A DNA stretch of 58,471 bases from Geothermobacter hydrogeniphilus (GCF_002093115.1 NZ_NAAD01000020.1:1-58471); one strand, 5' to 3'; counted from the stretch's first letter, positions 7,162 to 19,244 are shown. Program-made: numbers and translations. Notes: generated by a model not told the origin, from the letters alone.

Positions 7162-10100
7162 CTACATATTTCTCCGATACTGTCCGCCGACTTCGTACAG
7201 CGCTGCACTGATCTGGCCGAGCGAGGCGACTTTAACCGTTTCCATCAGCTCGGCGAAGATGTTGCCGCCGCTGGTCGCGACCTGCTGCAGGCGCTTCAGG
7301 GCTTCCGGGGCCTGGTCGGCGTGGCGGCGCTGGAAATCGCGCAGGTTGCTCAGCTGCAGCTGTTTCTCCTCTTCGGTGGAGCGGGCCAGTTCGCCGGGGA
7401 TCTGGTAGCCCTCCTCGTCGGCGCGCGGGTTGAGGTAGGTGTTGACGCCGATCACCGGCAGCTCGCCGGTGTGCTTGAGGTGCTCGTAGAGCATCGACTC
7501 GTCCTGGATCTTGCTGCGCTGGTACTGGGTCTCCATCGCCCCGAGCACGCCGCCGCGCTGGCTGATGCGGTCGAATTCGCACAGCACCGCCTCCTCGACC
7601 AGGTCGGTCAACTCCTCGATGATGAAGGCGCCCTGCAGCGGGTTCTCGTTCTTGGCCAGGCCCAGTTCCTTGTTGATGATCATCTGGATCGCCATCGCCC
7701 GTCGCACCGATTCCTCGGTCGGGGTGGTCACTGCCTCGTCGTAGGCGTTGGTGTGCAGCGAGTTGCAGTTGTCGTAGATCGCCATCAGCGCCTGCAGGGT
7801 GGTGCGGATATCGTTGAAGTCCATCTCCTGGGCGTGCAGCGAACGTCCCGAGGTCTGGATGTGGTACTTGAGCATCTGGCTGCGCTTGTTGGCGCCGTAC
7901 TTGTCGCGCATCACCACCGACCAGATCCGCCTCGCCACCCGGCCGATGACCGTGTACTCGGGGTCGAGGCCGTTGCTGAAGAAGAAGGAGAGGTTGGGGG
8001 CGAAGTCGTCGATGTGCATGCCGCGGGCGAGATAGTATTCGACGTAGGTGAAGCCGTTGGAGAGGGTGAAGGCGAGTTGGCTGATCGGGTTGGCGCCGGC
8101 CTCGGCGATATGGTAGCCGCTGATCGAGACCGAGTAATAGTTGCGCACTTTCTGATCGATGAAGTACTGCTGCACGTCGCCCATCATCCGCAGCGCGAAC
8201 TCGGTGGAGAAGATGCAGGTGTTCTGCCCCTGGTCCTCCTTGAGGATGTCCGCCTGGACGGTGCCGCGCACCGTCTGCAGGGTGCCGGAGCGGATCTTTT
8301 CATACTCGTCGGCGTTCGGTTCGCGGTTGTTCTCGTTCCTGAATTTCTCCACCTGCTGGCTGATGGCGGTGTTGAGGAACATTGCCAGCAGCATCGGCGC
8401 CGGGCCGTTGATGGTCAGCGAGACGGAGGTCATCGGATCGCAGAGGTCGAAACCGGCGAACAGCTTGTCCATGTCGTCGAGGGTGCAGATCGAGACCCCG
8501 CTCATCCCCACCTTGCCGTAGATGTCGGGTCGTTCGTCCGGATCTTCGCCATAAAGGGTGACGCTGTCGAAGGCGGTCGACAGCCGCTTGGCGTCGTCAT
8601 CCTTGGTCAGAAAATGAAAGCGGCGGTTGGTCCGCTCCGGGGTGCCTTCGCCGGCGAACTGGCGTTTCGGATCTTCGGCGGTGCGCTTGAAGGGGAACAG
8701 CCCGGCGGTGTAGGGGAAGAAACCGGGGGCGTTCTCCTTCATGCACCAGCGCAGGATTTCACCGTAGTCGGCGAAATTCGGCAGACAGACACGGGGAATG
8801 CGGGTGCCGGAGAGGGAGGTGGTGAACAGCTCGGTGCGGATCTCCTTGTCGCGCACTTTTGTTACCATCACTTCTTCGGCGTAGGCTTTTTTCAGCTCCG
8901 GCCACTGCTGCAGCCGCTGCCGGTTCTCCTCGCTCAGCTGGCTTTCGGTCGTTTCGATCAACCGGTCGATATCCTCCACCCGGCAGTCGCATTGTTCGGC
9001 CAGCAGTTGCCTGGTTCCCTTGAGCTGGTAGAGCCGGCTCCCGGCCCGGGCCTGTTCTTCGACCTGCCGGCGGTAGTTCCTGGCGGCATGAGTGATTTCG
9101 GTCAGGTAGCCGACCTGTTCGGGAGGGATGATCTGCTGGGCGAGACTCTGCCCCTCGCCGACTTCCAGCTGTGACTGCCAGTCGAGCCCGCAGCGTTCGT
9201 TGAGACGGTCGATCAGCGCCCGGTAGAGCCGGTTGGTGCCGACATCGTTGAACTGGCTGGCGATGGTGCCGTAGACCGGCAGTTCGTCGTCGGCGACATC
9301 GAACAGCTTGCGGTTGCGTCGGACCTGCTTGCGAACATTTCGCAACGCGTCCTCGGAACCGCGCTTTTCCATCTTGTTCAGTGCCACCATGTCGGCGAAA
9401 TCGAGCATGTCGATCTTTTCCAGCTGGGTCGGGGCGCCGAACTCGCTGGTCATGACGTAGAGCGAGAGATCGCAGACATCGACGATACCGGCATCTCCCT
9501 GGCCGATGCCGCTGGTTTCGACGATGATCAGATCGAACGCGGCCGCCTTGAGAACGTCCAGAGCCTCGCGGATGGCGGCGGAGAGTTCGCTGCGGGAATC
9601 GCGGGTGGCGAGGGAGCGCATGAAGACCCGCTCGGTGTTGATGGCGTTCATGCGGATGCGGTCGCCGAGCAGAGCGCCACCGGTCCGCTTGCGGGTCGGA
9701 TCGACCGACAGGATCGCCATGTTCTTATCCTCGAAATCGCGCAGGAAGCGGCGCACCAGTTCATCGGTGAGCGAGCTTTTGCCCGCCCCGCCGGTGCCGG
9801 TGATACCGAGAACCGGCACCGGTTTGGCCAGCTCCCGCACCTGCTGCTGCGCCGCCGCCAGTTTTTCATCGCCGCCGCTGACCAGCTCCTCGGCGGCGGT
9901 GATCAGACGGGCGATGGCCTGGTGATCCCGGCCTGGGAGCAGTTCGAGATCCCTGGTGAGCTGCCGGGGGGTGGCGAAGTCGCACTGTTCGAGCTTGAAG
10001 TTGATCATGCCCTGCAGGCCCATGCGGCGGCCGTCTTCGGGTGAGAAGATCTTGCAGATGCCGTAGTCTTCCAGTTCCCGGATCTCCTCCGGCAGGATAA

Positions 10101-10407
10101 CGCCGCCGCCGCCGCCGAAGATTTTGACATGTCCGGCGCCCTTCTCGGCGAGCAGGTCGTGGATGTACTTGAAGAATTCGAGGTGGCCGCCCTGGTAGGA
10201 GCTGACCGCGATGCCCTGGACATCCTCGTGGATGGCCGCGGTGACGATCTCCAACGCCGAGCGGTTATGCCCGAGATGAACGACCTCGGCTCCGGAATCC
10301 TGCAACATGCGACGCATGATGTTGATCGAGACATCGTGGCCGTCATAGAGACTGGTGGCGGTGACAAAACGGATCGGGTGCTGCGCCTGATAAACAGCGT
10401 TTTCCAT
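7162..10407 (-). CDS. icmF: Fused isobutyryl-CoA mutase (adenosylcobalamin-dependent) IcmF
   Basis: The 1081-aa protein interconverts isobutyryl-CoA and n-butyryl-CoA in characterised members; some relatives also isomerise pivalyl/isovaleryl-CoA. The domain order is complete: an N-terminal B12-binding domain with [10 protein letters not shown] near residue 18, a MeaB-like GTPase chaperone with Walker [10 protein letters not shown] near residue 200 and NKMEKR near 342, and the mutase barrel from about residue 540 ([23 protein letters not shown]). The ATG at 10407 follows AAGGAG. The open frame extends 93 codons further upstream, but that part lacks family character. A sigma-54 promoter lies 127 nt upstream. 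It suggests valine/isobutyrate or branched acyl-CoA turnover. Confidence 0.95.
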   Translation of the reverse strand: MENAVYQAQHPIRFVTATSLYDGHDVSINIMRRMLQDSGAEVVHLGHNRSALEIVTAAIHEDVQGIAVSSYQGGHLEFFKYIHDLLAEKGAGHVKIFGGGGGVILPEEIRELEDYGICKIFSPEDGRRMGLQGMINFKLEQCDFATPRQLTRDLELLPGRDHQAIARLITAAEELVSGGDEKLAAAQQQVRELAKPVPVLGITGTGGAGKSSLTDELVRRFLRDFEDKNMAILSVDPTRKRTGGALLGDRIRMNAINTERVFMRSLATRDSRSELSAAIREALDVLKAAAFDLIIVETSGIGQGDAGIVDVCDLSLYVMTSEFGAPTQLEKIDMLDFADMVALNKMEKRGSEDALRNVRKQVRRNRKLFDVADDELPVYGTIASQFNDVGTNRLYRALIDRLNERCGLDWQSQLEVGEGQSLAQQIIPPEQVGYLTEITHAARNYRRQVEEQARAGSRLYQLKGTRQLLAEQCDCRVEDIDRLIETTESQLSEENRQRLQQWPELKKAYAEEVMVTKVRDKEIRTELFTTSLSGTRIPRVCLPNFADYGEILRWCMKENAPGFFPYTAGLFPFKRTAEDPKRQFAGEGTPERTNRRFHFLTKDDDAKRLSTAFDSVTLYGEDPDERPDIYGKVGMSGVSICTLDDMDKLFAGFDLCDPMTSVSLTINGPAPMLLAMFLNTAISQQVEKFRNENNREPNADEYEKIRSGTLQTVRGTVQADILKEDQGQNTCIFSTEFALRMMGDVQQYFIDQKVRNYYSVSISGYHIAEAGANPISQLAFTLSNGFTYVEYYLARGMHIDDFAPNLSFFFSNGLDPEYTVIGRVARRIWSVVMRDKYGANKRSQMLKYHIQTSGRSLHAQEMDFNDIRTTLQALMAIYDNCNSLHTNAYDEAVTTPTEESVRRAMAIQMIINKELGLAKNENPLQGAFIIEELTDLVEEAVLCEFDRISQRGGVLGAMETQYQRSKIQDESMLYEHLKHTGELPVIGVNTYLNPRADEEGYQIPGELARSTEEEKQLQLSNLRDFQRRHADQAPEALKRLQQVATSGGNIFAELMETVKVASLGQISAALYEVGGQYRRNM

Positions 10408-10533
10408 GGTCGGGGCTCCTTCGGTTGCCTGTTGCCTGGCCGGACCGGCCGCATCCGGTTTTTCACATTGCGGGCGGAAAAAGGCCTTTTTAAAAAACTG
10501 AATCGCTGAACAGCAATTCAGGAACACCGTTTT

Positions 10534-10549
10534 AGCATCATTCGTGCCA
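10534..10549 (-). promoter_or_regulatory. Sigma-54 promoter for icmF
   Basis: On the minus strand the sequence reads TGGCACGAATGATGCT. It has a perfect -24 block (TGGCACG), GG and GC spaced by exactly 10 nt, and one mismatch in the -12 block. It points toward icmF, with a leader of roughly 115 nt. The rest of 10408-10899 holds no other gene. Confidence 0.75.
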
Positions 10550-10899
10550 CTGTTCTCCGTGAGGTCTGTTTCGGCACCCGGTGACGCTCCGGGGCGGCTG
10601 TTTGCCGCATTTCCGCTTCCGTGAGGTTCCGCCCGGATGTTTCGAGGGTGTCCGGGACTGTCTACGTATGTTAACAGTTGGACCATCCTTCAGGCAAAAC
10701 CGCGGAAAAAGATTAATAATTTCACAGGTCATTGAAACCCGTTGTCATTTCCCCCTGTTGACAATTCCGTTCTGTTTGGTCAAACAATAGTTTTGCTTTA
10801 TTTCTAAAACACTGTATTATTCACCTTTGATAAAGTTCCGCCAGGGGTTCAGGATGTCGAGTCTCCCGGCGGGACAGGACAGCGGATCGGGGGCATGTG

Positions 10900-12672
10900 A
10901 TGGGATTTGCTCAACAAGCCAGGGATGCGGGTTTCGATCTCGGAGATCGTGATCTGTCGACCGAAAGCTGGCTGGTGGTTCTTGACCAGCGGCAGTGTAT
11001 CGCCACCTCCAACGAGGAATGTTTCGCCCTGATCGGCAAGCGGCCGGAAGAGATTATCGGCCGGCGGCTCGGTCAGGTGGTCAGGCTCGGTTTTCTCCAT
11101 TCCTTTATCGTCCAGGGTGTCAGCTTCACCGGCCAGCCGATCTGGATCGACGGCGTCAAGCATTTCTGCGACTACGCCCCGCTCGGCCGCGATCCGCACG
11201 CTTCGGGGGGATTGTTCACCCTGATGCGCTCCGAGCAGCTCGACATCCCCTGCCTGGAAGTGCCCGACCTGCTCTGTTCCATGGATGCCGGATCCGACCT
11301 GGCCCGGGAGAGCCTGATCCTGGTCAACACCGAGGGTATCATCACCATGATCAATCAGCCGTTTGCCGATGTGCTGGGGATCTGTGCCGGTGAGATGCTC
11401 GGCAAGAATGTCCGCAGCGCTTATCCCAATTCAAATCCGTCGCGGCTGCCGGTGGTGATGGATACCGGCCAGGCGGAAGAGGCCGAACCGCATCTGCTCA
11501 ATGGCCGTCATGCCGTGGTCAGCCGTTATCCGCTCTTCAGGGAGGGCAAGATGGTCGGCGCCTGGGGCAAGGTGCTGTTCAGTGATGTGCGTGAAGTTTC
11601 ACGTCTGGCGGAAAAGTTTCAGGCCTATATCAAGCTTCCGGAAAAGCCGAAGAAGGGTCGTCGCGGTCGCGGGCAGGAGTTCAAGTACGATTGCAACAGC
11701 ATTATCGGCCACAGCAAGGCGATGAAGGACCTCAAGGAGAAGCTGCTGCGCATCGCCCAGCGTCCTTCCAATGTCCTGCTGATGGGGGAGAGCGGGACCG
11801 GCAAGGAACTCTGTGCGCATGCCATCCACGCCGCCAGCAAGCGTCGCTACGCTCCCTTCGTGCGGGTCAACTGTGCCGCCATCCCGGATCACCTGCTGGA
11901 ATCGGAACTGTTCGGCTATGTCGAGGGGGCTTTTACCGGGGCGCGCAAGGGCGGTCAGGTCGGCAAGTTCGAGCAGGCTGACGGCGGTACCATCTTTCTC
12001 GACGAGATCAGTGACATGCCGCTGGTGATGCAGGCCAAGCTGCTGCGGGTGCTGCAGGAGAGGGAAGTGACCCCGCTCGGCAGCACCGCCACCCGGAGTA
12101 TCGATATGCGGGTTGTCGCGGCGACCAATGTCAACCTCGAAGAGAAGGTGCGGGACGGCAGTTTCCGTACCGATCTCTACTACCGGCTCAATGTCATCGC
12201 TCTGGAAATCCCCCCGCTCAGGGAGCGGCGTGACGATATCTATTTCATCACCAAGCATCTGATCGACGGCTTCAACGCCGAGTTCGAGATGACGGTTCAG
12301 GGGCTCGATGAAGAAGCCTGGCAGTTGCTGCGCAATTATGATTTCCCGGGGAATATCCGTGAGTTGCGCAATGCCATCGAGAGCGCGTTCAATATGGTGA
12401 CCGGGTCCATGATTCGCGCGGCCGATCTGCCGCTGCATATCCGGCGAGCTGCCGGCAGCCTTGTTCTGCCATGCCTGGACGGGGACCGGCAGGAGGGTCT
12501 GCTGGCGAGCATCGGGCAGAAAACCCTGCAGGAAATCATGGATGAGATGGAACGTCAGTTGATCCAGGCATCCCTCGAACGGGTCGGCGGCAACAAGCTG
12601 AATGCGGCCAATGTCCTCGGCATCTCCCGTCCGGGACTTTACAAGAAACTGCACAAATACAATCTGCAGTAG
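10900..12672 (+). CDS. Sigma-54-dependent activator with two PAS domains
   Basis: The 590-aa protein is a bacterial enhancer-binding protein. Two PAS-like sensor domains fill the N-terminal 250 residues (LVVLDQRQCIATSN and LILVNTEGIITMINQ). The AAA+ domain has Walker A GESGTGKE near residue 296, an intact GAFTGA sigma-54 contact loop near 343 and Walker B GGTIFLDEI. A Fis-type helix-turn-helix closes the protein (LNAANVLGISRPGLYKKL). The ATG at 10900 is preferred over the overlapping GTG at 10897. It is divergent from icmF and upstream of the Liv cluster, and sigma-54 promoters lie on both sides, so it is the obvious candidate activator of both. It has no receiver domain, so it probably senses a ligand through PAS. 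Confidence 0.9.
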   Translation: MGFAQQARDAGFDLGDRDLSTESWLVVLDQRQCIATSNEECFALIGKRPEEIIGRRLGQVVRLGFLHSFIVQGVSFTGQPIWIDGVKHFCDYAPLGRDPHASGGLFTLMRSEQLDIPCLEVPDLLCSMDAGSDLARESLILVNTEGIITMINQPFADVLGICAGEMLGKNVRSAYPNSNPSRLPVVMDTGQAEEAEPHLLNGRHAVVSRYPLFREGKMVGAWGKVLFSDVREVSRLAEKFQAYIKLPEKPKKGRRGRGQEFKYDCNSIIGHSKAMKDLKEKLLRIAQRPSNVLLMGESGTGKELCAHAIHAASKRRYAPFVRVNCAAIPDHLLESELFGYVEGAFTGARKGGQVGKFEQADGGTIFLDEISDMPLVMQAKLLRVLQEREVTPLGSTATRSIDMRVVAATNVNLEEKVRDGSFRTDLYYRLNVIALEIPPLRERRDDIYFITKHLIDGFNAEFEMTVQGLDEEAWQLLRNYDFPGNIRELRNAIESAFNMVTGSMIRAADLPLHIRRAAGSLVLPCLDGDRQEGLLASIGQKTLQEIMDEMERQLIQASLERVGGNKLNAANVLGISRPGLYKKLHKYNLQ

Positions 12673-12861
12673 TTTTTCGTCGGCTCCGGCGTGTTCCGGA
12701 AGTCTGTGACGGCTTGTAAAGAAGCCATAACACTGTTAACAAAAACGACATCACTATTTCCCGTGGCGGGTCCACGGAGGCATCCTTGTCTTGGGAATAA
12801 ATTATTTAAATACAAATAGTTGGGCAGTTTATTAAAATTATAATTCGGAACAAACATTGTT

Positions 12862-12877
12862 TGGTATCCGGTTTGCA
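12862..12877 (+). promoter_or_regulatory. Sigma-54 promoter for the Liv/CoA-ligase operon
   Basis: TTGGTATCCGGTTTGCAG has GG and GC separated by exactly 10 nt and a perfect TTGCA -12 block. The -24 block is TTGGTAT rather than TTGGCAC, the same variant as at 56030. It lies about 75 nt upstream of the livG start and just downstream of the activator gene. Confidence 0.7.
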
Positions 12878-12953
12878 GATGGGTCTGATCAAGAATTGCG
12901 AGCGGCGTGATTGCCGTGACGCCGGTCGTTATCCTGTTCGAGGAGGAATCTGC

Positions 12954-13777
<824 letters not shown>

Positions 13778-13778
<1 letters not shown>

Positions 13779-15730
13779 TGAAAGCCGAATACGCCGATAT
13801 CAAGGTCTACGATACCTTTCCCAAGCTGTTGGCCTACAATGCCGCCAACTGGCCGGATGAGATCGCCATGCGGGAAAAGGAGTTCGGTATCTGGAACGCC
13901 TACAGCTGGGACGACTACAACTCACTGGTCAGGCGTTTCGCCCTCGGCATGCATAAACTGGGCATCGGCCATGGCGATTCAGTCGGCATCATCGGTGACA
14001 ACCGGCCGGAATGGGTTGCCGGGGAGATCGCCTCGCACGCGCTGCGGGCGATGATCTTCGGCATCTACCAGGATTCGATGAACGAAGAGTGCGCCTACCT
14101 GATCAACTATGCCGGGGCGAAGATCATCATCGCCGAGGATGAAGAACAGGTCGACAAGGTGCTGGAGATCACCGAGCAGTGCCCCTGCGTCAAGCACATC
14201 ATCTATTGCGACCCGCGCGGTATGCGCAAGTACGACGACCCGCGGCTGCTCAGCCATATCGACCTGATGAAACTCGGCGAGGAACTCGACGCGCAGCAGC
14301 CGCGGCTCTACGAACAGCTGGTTGCCGCCGGCCGGCCGGAGGATGTTGCCATCCTCTGCCCGACTTCAGGGACCACCTCCAATCCCAAGCTGGCCATGCT
14401 GCAGTGCGGGCCGATGCTCGAACACTGCCTCGACTACCTGCATAACGACCCGAAATTCCCGACCGACAACTATGTTTCGGTGCTGCCGCTGCCGTGGATC
14501 ATGGAGCAGGTCTACGCCGTCGCCCAGGCGCTGATCAGCCGCCAGATCGTCAATTTCGTCGAGGAACCGGAGACGATGATGGCCGACCTGCGGGAAATCG
14601 GCCCCAACTTCGTGCTGCTGGCACCGCGGGTCTGGGAAACGGTCGCCGCCGATGTCAAGGCGAAGATGATGGATGCCACCCGCTTCAAGCAGAAGATGTT
14701 CAACTACGGCATGAAGCTCGCCGAAAAGGCGGCCGCCGAAGGGAAGGGGCAGTCGAAACTGGCTTACTGGTTGCTGTTCCGGGCGCTCAAGGACCGTCTC
14801 GGTTTCTCCAGCCTGCGATCGGCGGCGACCGGCGGCGCGGCGCTGGGACCGGACACCTTCAAGTTCTTCCTTGCCATGGGGGTACCGTTGCGGCAGCTCT
14901 ACGGCCAGACTGAAATGGGTGGTGCCTACACCATCCACCGGGCGGACGATGTCGATTTCGACAGTGTCGGCATCCCCTTCGATACCTCCGATGTGCGTAT
15001 CGACAACCCCGATGCCAACGGCGTCGGCGAAGTGGTCTCGAAAACCCGCGGCATGTTCCTCGGCTACTACAAGAATGACGAGGCTACGGCGGAAACCCTT
15101 GAGGACGGCTGGATGCATACCGGTGACGCCGGCTATTTCAAGAAGGAGAACGGTCACCTGGTGGTTATCGACCGGATCTCCGACCTGGCGGAAACCTCGA
15201 CCGGATCACGCTTCTCGCCGCAGTTCATCGAGAACAAGCTGAAGTTCTCTCCCTTCATCGCCGAGGCGGTGATCCAGGGCGACGGTCGGCCCTACCTGGC
15301 GGCGATCATCTGCATCCGTTACGAGATTGTCGCCAAATGGGCCGAGCAGCGCGGTATCGCCTTCACGAACTATATCAATCTCTCCGCCCAGCCGCAGGTC
15401 TACGACATGGTGCAGAAAGAGATCGAACAGGTCAACGCGACTCTGCCCGAGGCGCAGCGGATTCGCAAGTTCCTGCTGCTCTACAAGCAGCTCGACGCCG
15501 ATGATGGCGAACTGACCCGGACCCGCAAGGTGCGTCGCGGTGTGATCAAGGAAAAATACGCCGAGATCATCGACACCATCTATTCGGATCAGGAGATCGT
15601 TCACATCGATACCGTCATCACCTTCCAGGACGGCAACAAGTCCCGGGTGCGGACCGATGTCCGGGTGGTCGATCTGTTCCCGAATGCGTCGCGTAAGGGT
15701 GCCGGCGGCAAGATGCAGACGGCAGTTTAG
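13778..15730 (+). CDS. AMP-forming acyl-CoA synthetase (long-chain FadD-like)
   Basis: The 650-aa ANL-superfamily ligase activates a carboxylate to acyl-AMP and then acyl-CoA. The phosphate loop reads PTSGTTSNPK near residue 200, the adenine-site block is YGQTEMGGAY, and TGDAGYF leads into the C-terminal domain. It is translationally coupled to livG by a 1-nt overlap and lies inside the Liv operon, which implies that the imported solute, or its 2-oxoacid derivative, is activated on entry. Clusters of this kind are familiar in Desulfuromonadales and Deltaproteobacteria, but substrate specificity cannot be read from the sequence. Confidence 0.9.
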
Positions 15731-15737
15731 AAAAAAT

Positions 15738-15812
15738 GCGGTGCCGGGCTTCAGGCTCAAGGTGCCGGGAAAACCGTTAACCCCAACGCCTTGAGCCCAG
15801 TGCCCGGCGCCC
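15738..15812. repeat. GC-rich imperfect inverted repeat, second site
   Basis: GTGCCGGGCTTCAGGCTCAAGG and CCTTGAGCCCAGTGCCCGGC face each other around a short AAAACCGTTAACC loop. The word set is the same as at 7046-7146. It lies between the acyl-CoA synthetase and livH and could form an intra-operon mRNA hairpin. Confidence 0.65.
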
Positions 15813-15829
15813 GGTTCCGGAGGAACCCC

Positions 15830-16723
15830 ATGAATTTTGAACTTCTCACCCAGCTTGTTGTCAACGGCCTGATTGTCGGCACCCTTTACGGGGTGGTGGC
15901 GATGTGTTTCGTGCTGATCTACAAGTCGACCCAGGTGGTCAACTTCGCTCAGGGCGAGTTCCTGCTGATCGGCGCCTGGACCTGCTGGGCGCTGCTGGTC
16001 AAGTTTCATCTTCCCTTCTGGCTCGGTTTTCCGATCACCCTCGCCTTTATGGTGATCTTCGGCATCGTGCTGCAGATGGTGGTTTTAAGACCGTTGATCG
16101 GTGAGCCGATCATTTCGGTCATCATGGTCACCATCGGCCTGTCGATGTTCTTCCAGTCGCTGATGGGCTGGATTTTCGGCGTCTACGCCAAGCCCTTCCC
16201 GCGGGTTTTCGAGACCGAGTCGATCAACCTGCTCGGGTTGCAGATTCAGACCGCCTACATCATGAGCCTGGTCATTTCGGTGGTGATCATGATCGGCTTC
16301 TACTATTTCTTCAAGTATTCCCGGCTCGGCCTGGCGATGCGCGCCACCGCCTTCGATCAGCAGGTGGCCCAGAGCCTCGGCATCTCGGTGAAGAAGGTGT
16401 TCGCCGCCGCCTGGGCGATTTCGGCACTGGTTTCGGCCATGGCGGGAGTGGTGGTCGGCATGGTCAACGGCGTCTCTTCGGCGCTCTCCTTCTTCGGCAT
16501 CAAAGTTTTTCCAGTGGTTATTCTCGGCGGGCTCGATTCGATCGTCGGTTCGATCGTCGGCGGTCTGATTATCGGTGTGCTGGAAAACCTGGCGGAATTC
16601 GTCGACAGCCAGTGGCTGCATCTCGGCAACATGTACACCATCGCCCCCTTCTACGCCCTGGTGGTGATCCTGATGATCAAGCCCTACGGCCTGTTCGGCA
16701 CCAAGGATATCGAGAGGATCTGA
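15830..16723 (+). CDS. livH: Branched-chain-type ABC transporter permease LivH
   Basis: The 297-aa polytopic membrane protein has about eight hydrophobic helices. It opens with LLTQLVVNGLIVGTLYGVVA and carries the family block YKSTQVVNFAQGEF. GGAGGAA lies just before the ATG at 15830; the upstream in-frame codons fall in the GC-rich repeat. It pairs with LivM, which starts 3 nt after its stop, to form the membrane channel. Confidence 0.92.
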   Translation: MNFELLTQLVVNGLIVGTLYGVVAMCFVLIYKSTQVVNFAQGEFLLIGAWTCWALLVKFHLPFWLGFPITLAFMVIFGIVLQMVVLRPLIGEPIISVIMVTIGLSMFFQSLMGWIFGVYAKPFPRVFETESINLLGLQIQTAYIMSLVISVVIMIGFYYFFKYSRLGLAMRATAFDQQVAQSLGISVKKVFAAAWAISALVSAMAGVVVGMVNGVSSALSFFGIKVFPVVILGGLDSIVGSIVGGLIIGVLENLAEFVDSQWLHLGNMYTIAPFYALVVILMIKPYGLFGTKDIERI

Positions 16724-16726
16724 TTC

Positions 16727-17794
16727 ATGTCTTCATCTGCCCACGCACGTATGAATTGTGGAGAGTTCCGCTCCACCTATATTCAGGATACGACTATCTT
16801 TCCGACGCCGCTGGCGCGTCGCACGGCGATCGCGGCGGTCATTTTTCTGCTGCTGGCACCGACTTTTCTGAATTCCTATTTCCTCAATCTCGGCATCCAG
16901 GTCGGTTATTACGGCATCGCCGCTCTGGGGCTCAATATTGTCGTCGGTTTCACCGGTCAGATTTCTCTCGGTCACGCCGCCTTCTTCGGTTTCGGCGCCT
17001 TCGCCTCGGCCTGGCTGAACAACGTCACCGGGTTGCCGGTCTTCTTCTGTATCCCGCTGGCCGGAGTGATGACCATGGCGGTCGGCCTGATCGTCGGCAT
17101 CCCGGCCGGTCGCATCAAGGGACTCTACCTGGCGATCGCGACCCTGGCCTCGCAGTACATCCTCGAGGATTTCTTCTCCCGCGCCGACTGGTTTACCGGC
17201 GGCGCCTACGGGGCGATGGCGAACCCGTTTTCGATTTTCGGTTTCGAGTTCAACAATGATCAGCGTTACTGGTACGTGGTGCTGTTCTATGTCGTGCTGA
17301 TGTTCCTGTTCGGCACCAACCTGCTGCGCACCCGTGACGGCCGGGCCTTCATTGCCGTGCGCGACCATTATCTTTCCGCCGAGATCATGGGCATCAACCT
17401 GACCAAGTACCGCATCCTCTCCTTCGGCATTTCCTCCTTTTACGCCGGGGTCGGCGGCGCCTTATTCGGCCATTATCTCGGCTTCGTTTCGGCCGAGGGG
17501 TTCACCCTGCTGCTGTCGATTCAGTTTCTCGGCATGATTATCATCGGCGGCATGGGCTCGGTGCAGGGCACCCTGATGGGAACCGCCTTCATGGTGCTGC
17601 TGCCGGAACTGATGGAAGGCGGCGTCGGACTGTTCGGCCATGGTTCGTCAGGGCTGATGCAGGCGCTGGCCTATATAAAGGAGATGTCGATCGGTCTGGC
17701 GATCATTCTTTTCCTGATTTTCGAACCGGACGGCCTGGCCCATCGCTGGAAGATGATCAAGGCCTACTGGAAGCTCTATCCCTTCTCATATTGA
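16727..17794 (+). CDS. livM: Branched-chain-type ABC transporter permease LivM
   Basis: This 355-aa membrane protein has the LivM blocks GLNIVVGFTGQISLGHAAF and IIIGGMGSVQGTLMG, and multiple hydrophobic helices. The first 35 residues are hydrophilic and somewhat longer than usual. It follows livH after 3 nt and precedes the substrate-binding protein gene by 78 nt. Confidence 0.92.
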   Translation: MSSSAHARMNCGEFRSTYIQDTTIFPTPLARRTAIAAVIFLLLAPTFLNSYFLNLGIQVGYYGIAALGLNIVVGFTGQISLGHAAFFGFGAFASAWLNNVTGLPVFFCIPLAGVMTMAVGLIVGIPAGRIKGLYLAIATLASQYILEDFFSRADWFTGGAYGAMANPFSIFGFEFNNDQRYWYVVLFYVVLMFLFGTNLLRTRDGRAFIAVRDHYLSAEIMGINLTKYRILSFGISSFYAGVGGALFGHYLGFVSAEGFTLLLSIQFLGMIIIGGMGSVQGTLMGTAFMVLLPELMEGGVGLFGHGSSGLMQALAYIKEMSIGLAIILFLIFEPDGLAHRWKMIKAYWKLYPFSY

Positions 17795-17872
17795 ATCGGG
17801 AGCCTGTGCACGACCGTTCCACCTAACCGTCCCGCGCTGCGGGCCAGCTGTTCACTTCAAGGGAGGAAGACA

Positions 17873-19117
17873 ATGCGCAAATCGATCATTCTGGGCAGTT
17901 TACTGGTTGCTTCACTGGCGTTTGCCGGAAGCGCTCTGGCGGCCGACACCATTCCGGTCGGCCATCTCGCGGCCTATACCGGGCCGACGTCGGGGGTCGG
18001 CATCCCCTTCGGCAACGGAATTGACGACGCCCTCGCCTACATCAACAAGCATGGCGGCATCAACGGCAAGCAGATCAAGTACAAAACTGTCGATTATTCC
18101 TACAACGCGCCGCGCGCGGTGGCGACCTACAAGAAGTGGATGTCGTCGCTGAAGCCGGTCGCCATCCAGGGCTGGGGCACCGCTGACACCGAGGCACTGG
18201 TCAAGTTCATCGCCAAGGACAAGGTCGCCTATATCTCCGCCTCCTACTCCGGCCACCTGACCGACCCGACCGGCAAGGGGCCGAAGAGCAAGTCGGCCGC
18301 TCCCTACAACTTCTTCTACGGTCCCTCTTACTCCGACGCCTGCCGCGGCCTGGTGCAGTGGGCCGCCGACGACTGGAAAGCCAAGGGCAAATCGGGCAAG
18401 CCGAAGTTCATCCACATGGGCGACAATCATCCCTATCCGAACGCGCCCAAGGCCGCCTGCGCCGCCTACGCCAAGGAACTCGGGTTCGAGGTGCTGCCCT
18501 CGATCGTCTATTCGCTGAAGCCGGCTGATGCCAAGGCCCAGTGCCTGTCGCTGAAGGATTCCGGCGCCAACTACGCCTATCTCGCCAACACCTCCAGCTC
18601 GAACATCTCGCTGCTCAAGTCCTGCAGCACCGTCGGTGTCAAGACCCAGTTCCTGACCAATATCTGGGGCTGGGACGAGAATTCCATCAAGGCCACCGGT
18701 GCCGCCGGCGACGGCATCGCCTGGGTGGTCGGCGCCGCGACCTGGAAAGACGACGCGCCGGGCATGAAGACCCTCCGCGAAGTCTCCAAGATGTCCGACC
18801 CGAGCGGCAAGAAATCGCGCATGCTGCACTACATCCGCGGCGTCTGCGGCACCTTCCTGATGAAGGAAGCGATGCTCAAGGCCGATGCCATGGGCGCCAT
18901 CACCGGCGAGAACATCAAGAAGGGCTTCGAGTCGATGAGGAACTTCGTACCGGCCGGTCTTGAAGGGGTCTGCTCGCCCTCAACCTGGACCGCCGAGGAT
19001 CATCGCGGCATGAACCTGGTCAATGTCTACACCAGCAAGTACAACGGTGGTGATTTCAAGATGACCAAGCTGGCGACCGTTGAGGTGCCGCGCCGGCCCG
19101 AATGGCTGGGCTGGTGA
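17873..19117 (+). CDS. livK: Branched-chain-type ABC transporter substrate-binding protein
   Basis: This is a 414-aa periplasmic binding protein. The signal peptide MRKSIILGSLLVASLAFAG has a probable cleavage after SALA. The mature start DTIPVGHLAAYTGPTSGVG and the fold type I features match the LivK/Peripla_BP_6 family. GGGAGGAAG lies 7 nt before the ATG. It captures the solute in the periplasm for LivHMGF. Ligand specificity cannot be assigned; acid-degradation gene neighbours make an aromatic or branched acid or amino acid likely. Confidence 0.9.
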   Translation: MRKSIILGSLLVASLAFAGSALAADTIPVGHLAAYTGPTSGVGIPFGNGIDDALAYINKHGGINGKQIKYKTVDYSYNAPRAVATYKKWMSSLKPVAIQGWGTADTEALVKFIAKDKVAYISASYSGHLTDPTGKGPKSKSAAPYNFFYGPSYSDACRGLVQWAADDWKAKGKSGKPKFIHMGDNHPYPNAPKAACAAYAKELGFEVLPSIVYSLKPADAKAQCLSLKDSGANYAYLANTSSSNISLLKSCSTVGVKTQFLTNIWGWDENSIKATGAAGDGIAWVVGAATWKDDAPGMKTLREVSKMSDPSGKKSRMLHYIRGVCGTFLMKEAMLKADAMGAITGENIKKGFESMRNFVPAGLEGVCSPSTWTAEDHRGMNLVNVYTSKYNGGDFKMTKLATVEVPRRPEWLGW

Positions 19118-19220
19118 TCAGCCAAGGCTGATCACCAAGGCTAAAGGTGAAAGGTGAAAGGCTAAAGGTAGTTCAAGGTTTTCCCTTAGCCCTTAGCCGG
19201 TTTTTACAGGGATATTTGTT

Positions 19221-19244
19221 CGGCGGGGGTTTTTGCCCCCGCCG
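19221..19244 (+). terminator. Intra-operon GC hairpin between livK and livF
   Basis: A perfect 9-bp stem (CGGCGGGGG/CCCCCGCCG) encloses TTTTTG. There is no T-run after it, so it more likely stabilises the upstream mRNA or attenuates than fully terminates. A further near-inverted pair of GGCTAAAGG-type words lies at 19137-19200. Confidence 0.5.

Noticed and set aside
7321-9174. 617-codon open frame antisense to icmF
   Set aside because: It follows the GC-rich codon pattern of icmF in the opposite frame, lacks a ribosome site and resembles no family; the sense strand encodes complete IcmF domains.
10408-10686. 93-codon N-terminal extension of IcmF
   Set aside because: The extension has no family character and spans the sigma-54 promoter, while the ATG at 10407 has a good ribosome site and gives the normal IcmF N-terminus.
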